DNA from: Salvia splendens
Lineage: Eukaryota; Streptophyta; Magnoliopsida; Lamiales; Lamiaceae
Reading direction: 5' to 3'
NCBI RefSeq assembly: GCF_004379255.2
Contig: NC_056049.1
Location: 4,278,001 to 4,342,000 of the forward strand
DNA length: 64,000 bases
The translations under genes and the position numbers were made by a program. The notes under the pieces were generated by a model. It ran no database searches, had not been told where the DNA came from, and saw only the letters and a list, made by a program, of their open reading frames with translations. This document shows positions 62,782-64,000 of the stretch, one piece after another (within the stretch, counting starts at the first letter, position 1; the number at the start of each line of letters is the position of its first letter).

Positions 62782-64000
62782 ATGGCGCAGAAGCTGCAGC
62801 AGCAGCTCAAGGAGCTGGGATCGAAGCTGAAGGCGCCTCCGTCTTCCAAAGACGCTCTCATTAAACTCTTGAAGGTGAGCCTGCGCGTTTTGTTTGCATG
62901 CGAATTTTATTTTGAGAAATTGTTTGGCCTCTGTAAATTGAATTCTGTCGGTTGGAAGCTCCGTCTGTTGATGCATGCTTTTAGTCTGTGGAAGTTGAGC
63001 TGGAATTACAATTGGAGTTGGATTAGGGCTTGTTTTAGGTGCGGTTCGTGTTTGTTTATTTTTCTGACCAATTTGAATCCCGTGACTTATCGTGTTGAGA
63101 TTGTAAGGTTTTCTGAGTTGTGATATAGAAAATATGGCTGAGATTGAGTTCAATTACAAGTGCATGTGTCTGCATTGCGGATTCCTTAGCTTTGCGATTG
63201 TTGGGTTGGGAGTCAATTAGGGTTCGTTTTAGGCTCTTGGATCTTTGTGAAGGCTCTCTGATTTTTTTTATGGATAAAGTTGTTGCCTTTAGGGTTGGGC
63301 ACAGGTCCTTTCTGCTTTTCTTAGTGTATTAGTAGTAATTAATGTATAAGGAAACTTGTTCTGCCCGTAATTGCTTTTACGCTAAAGAAATTTTTTGAAG
63401 CAAAACTTCAACAGAAACAAAAATGTTGTCTAATTATATGGCAGGGATCATGCTTCTGCATTGTTGGTTGAAGCTTTCTTTCGAGGTTATCAATGAAAAA
63501 TGCTATTTGAAGTTACCCAATGGAGTTTGGAGTAGCTATAGGAATGAGATTATGAAACTTTCCTGCTTACTTGATATGAGGTTACATGGATGCTTAAGTA
63601 GTTGGTTCATAGTAAATTGATCTCTCCCTCCTCTTGCAGCATGGCGTGACATGCCTAACTGAATTAGATCAGTCACCACCCAAAACAATGTTGGACTCCA
63701 TGCAGTCTTTCTTGAAAGCTATTGTGAAGCCAGGGCTATTAAAACATCATGACCGAGAAGTAAATCTTTTCGTTGCTGCATGTATTTGTGAAATAACTCG
63801 AATCACCGCACCCGAGGCTCCTTATGAAGATGATGTTATGAAGGTGCGTTTGTCTTTTGAAGAAGAAATAGCGAATCAAGATGACATCTCAAGTTTGTGC
63901 TTGGTTTTTAAACATGAATATCTATGCTTAGATTCTGATAGTCACTATCTGATCTTTGACAGGACATTTTTCAGTTGACTGTGAGTACTTTTAGTGGCTT
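62782..64000 (+). CDS. PDS5: Sister chromatid cohesion protein PDS5 homologue, 5' part
   Basis: PDS5 binds the cohesin ring and controls its stability in sister-chromatid cohesion and repair. Visible exons are 62782-62874 (MAQKLQQQLKELGSK, ALIKLLK), 63640-63843 and 63963 to beyond the window; all junctions are phase 0. Exon 2 reads CLTELDQSPPKTMLDSMQSF, AIVKPGLLKHHDREVNLF, VAACICEITRITAPEAPYED, the strongly conserved N-terminal HEAT region of plant PDS5. Exon 3 starts DIFQLTVSTFSG. The start at 62782 was chosen over an in-frame ATG at 62746 because MAQKLQQQLKE matches the family start. Intron 1 is 765 bp. Which plant PDS5 paralogue this is cannot be told from this part. Confidence 0.9.

Overview
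The window is nuclear DNA of a flowering plant, a eudicot. Evidence: intron-rich genes with GT..AG junctions, plant-only families (MAP70, isoprenylated heavy-metal protein, BAH-Agenet protein, SnRK1 beta subunit, Ole e 1-like), Ty1/Copia elements primed by tRNA-iMet, and many Stowaway MITEs with CTCCCTCCGTC ends. The Stowaway ends and the form of the proteins would suit an asterid such as a Lamiales species, but that is an inference. There are no operons, plasmid parts or CRISPR arrays.

Layout. 1-1000: edge of a decayed minus-strand Copia element. 1756-3677: PIF/Harbinger-type DNA transposon with TTA target duplications, carrying only a broken Myb-like ORF1. 3909-8630 (-): BAH plus Agenet chromatin-reader gene. 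10236-10799 (+): small DUF761-like membrane protein. 10868-11380: TRIM-like mini LTR element. 12365-13353: long-TIR element carrying a GH19 chitinase gene fragment (Pack-MULE-like). 16073-19731 (+): MAP70-5-like microtubule-associated protein, 10 exons. 20321-20641 (-): small myristoylation-type protein. 22186-23279 (-) and 27010-28185 (-): two tandem HIPP-type heavy-metal proteins, the second shortened. 35022-38032 (+): oligopeptide transporter. 38662-42482 (-): SnRK1 beta-2 subunit. 44714-49821 (+): nearly intact Copia element with GAGAT duplications. 50704-52363 (-): Ole e 1-like secreted protein with nested MITEs in its intron. 54044-58750 (+): second, more decayed Copia element with TGAGT duplications. 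60028-61424 (+): LEC1-LIKE/NF-YB6 gene broken by two one-base indels. 62782-64000 (+): first exons of a PDS5 cohesion cofactor gene that runs off the window.

The host genes are unrelated housekeeping, signalling or transport genes and do not form a pathway. I rebuilt exon structures by hand from splice sites, reading phase and family conservation; all the intact genes below keep phase across every junction. Intergenic DNA is AT-rich and holds mainly MITEs and decayed repeats.

I found no clear undescribed system. The most informative items are the chitinase-carrying TIR element with filler repeats at its junction, the NF-YB6 gene whose intron phase argues that its frameshifts are secondary lesions, the shortened HIPP paralogue, and a tandem duplication across a splice donor in the SnRK1 beta gene.
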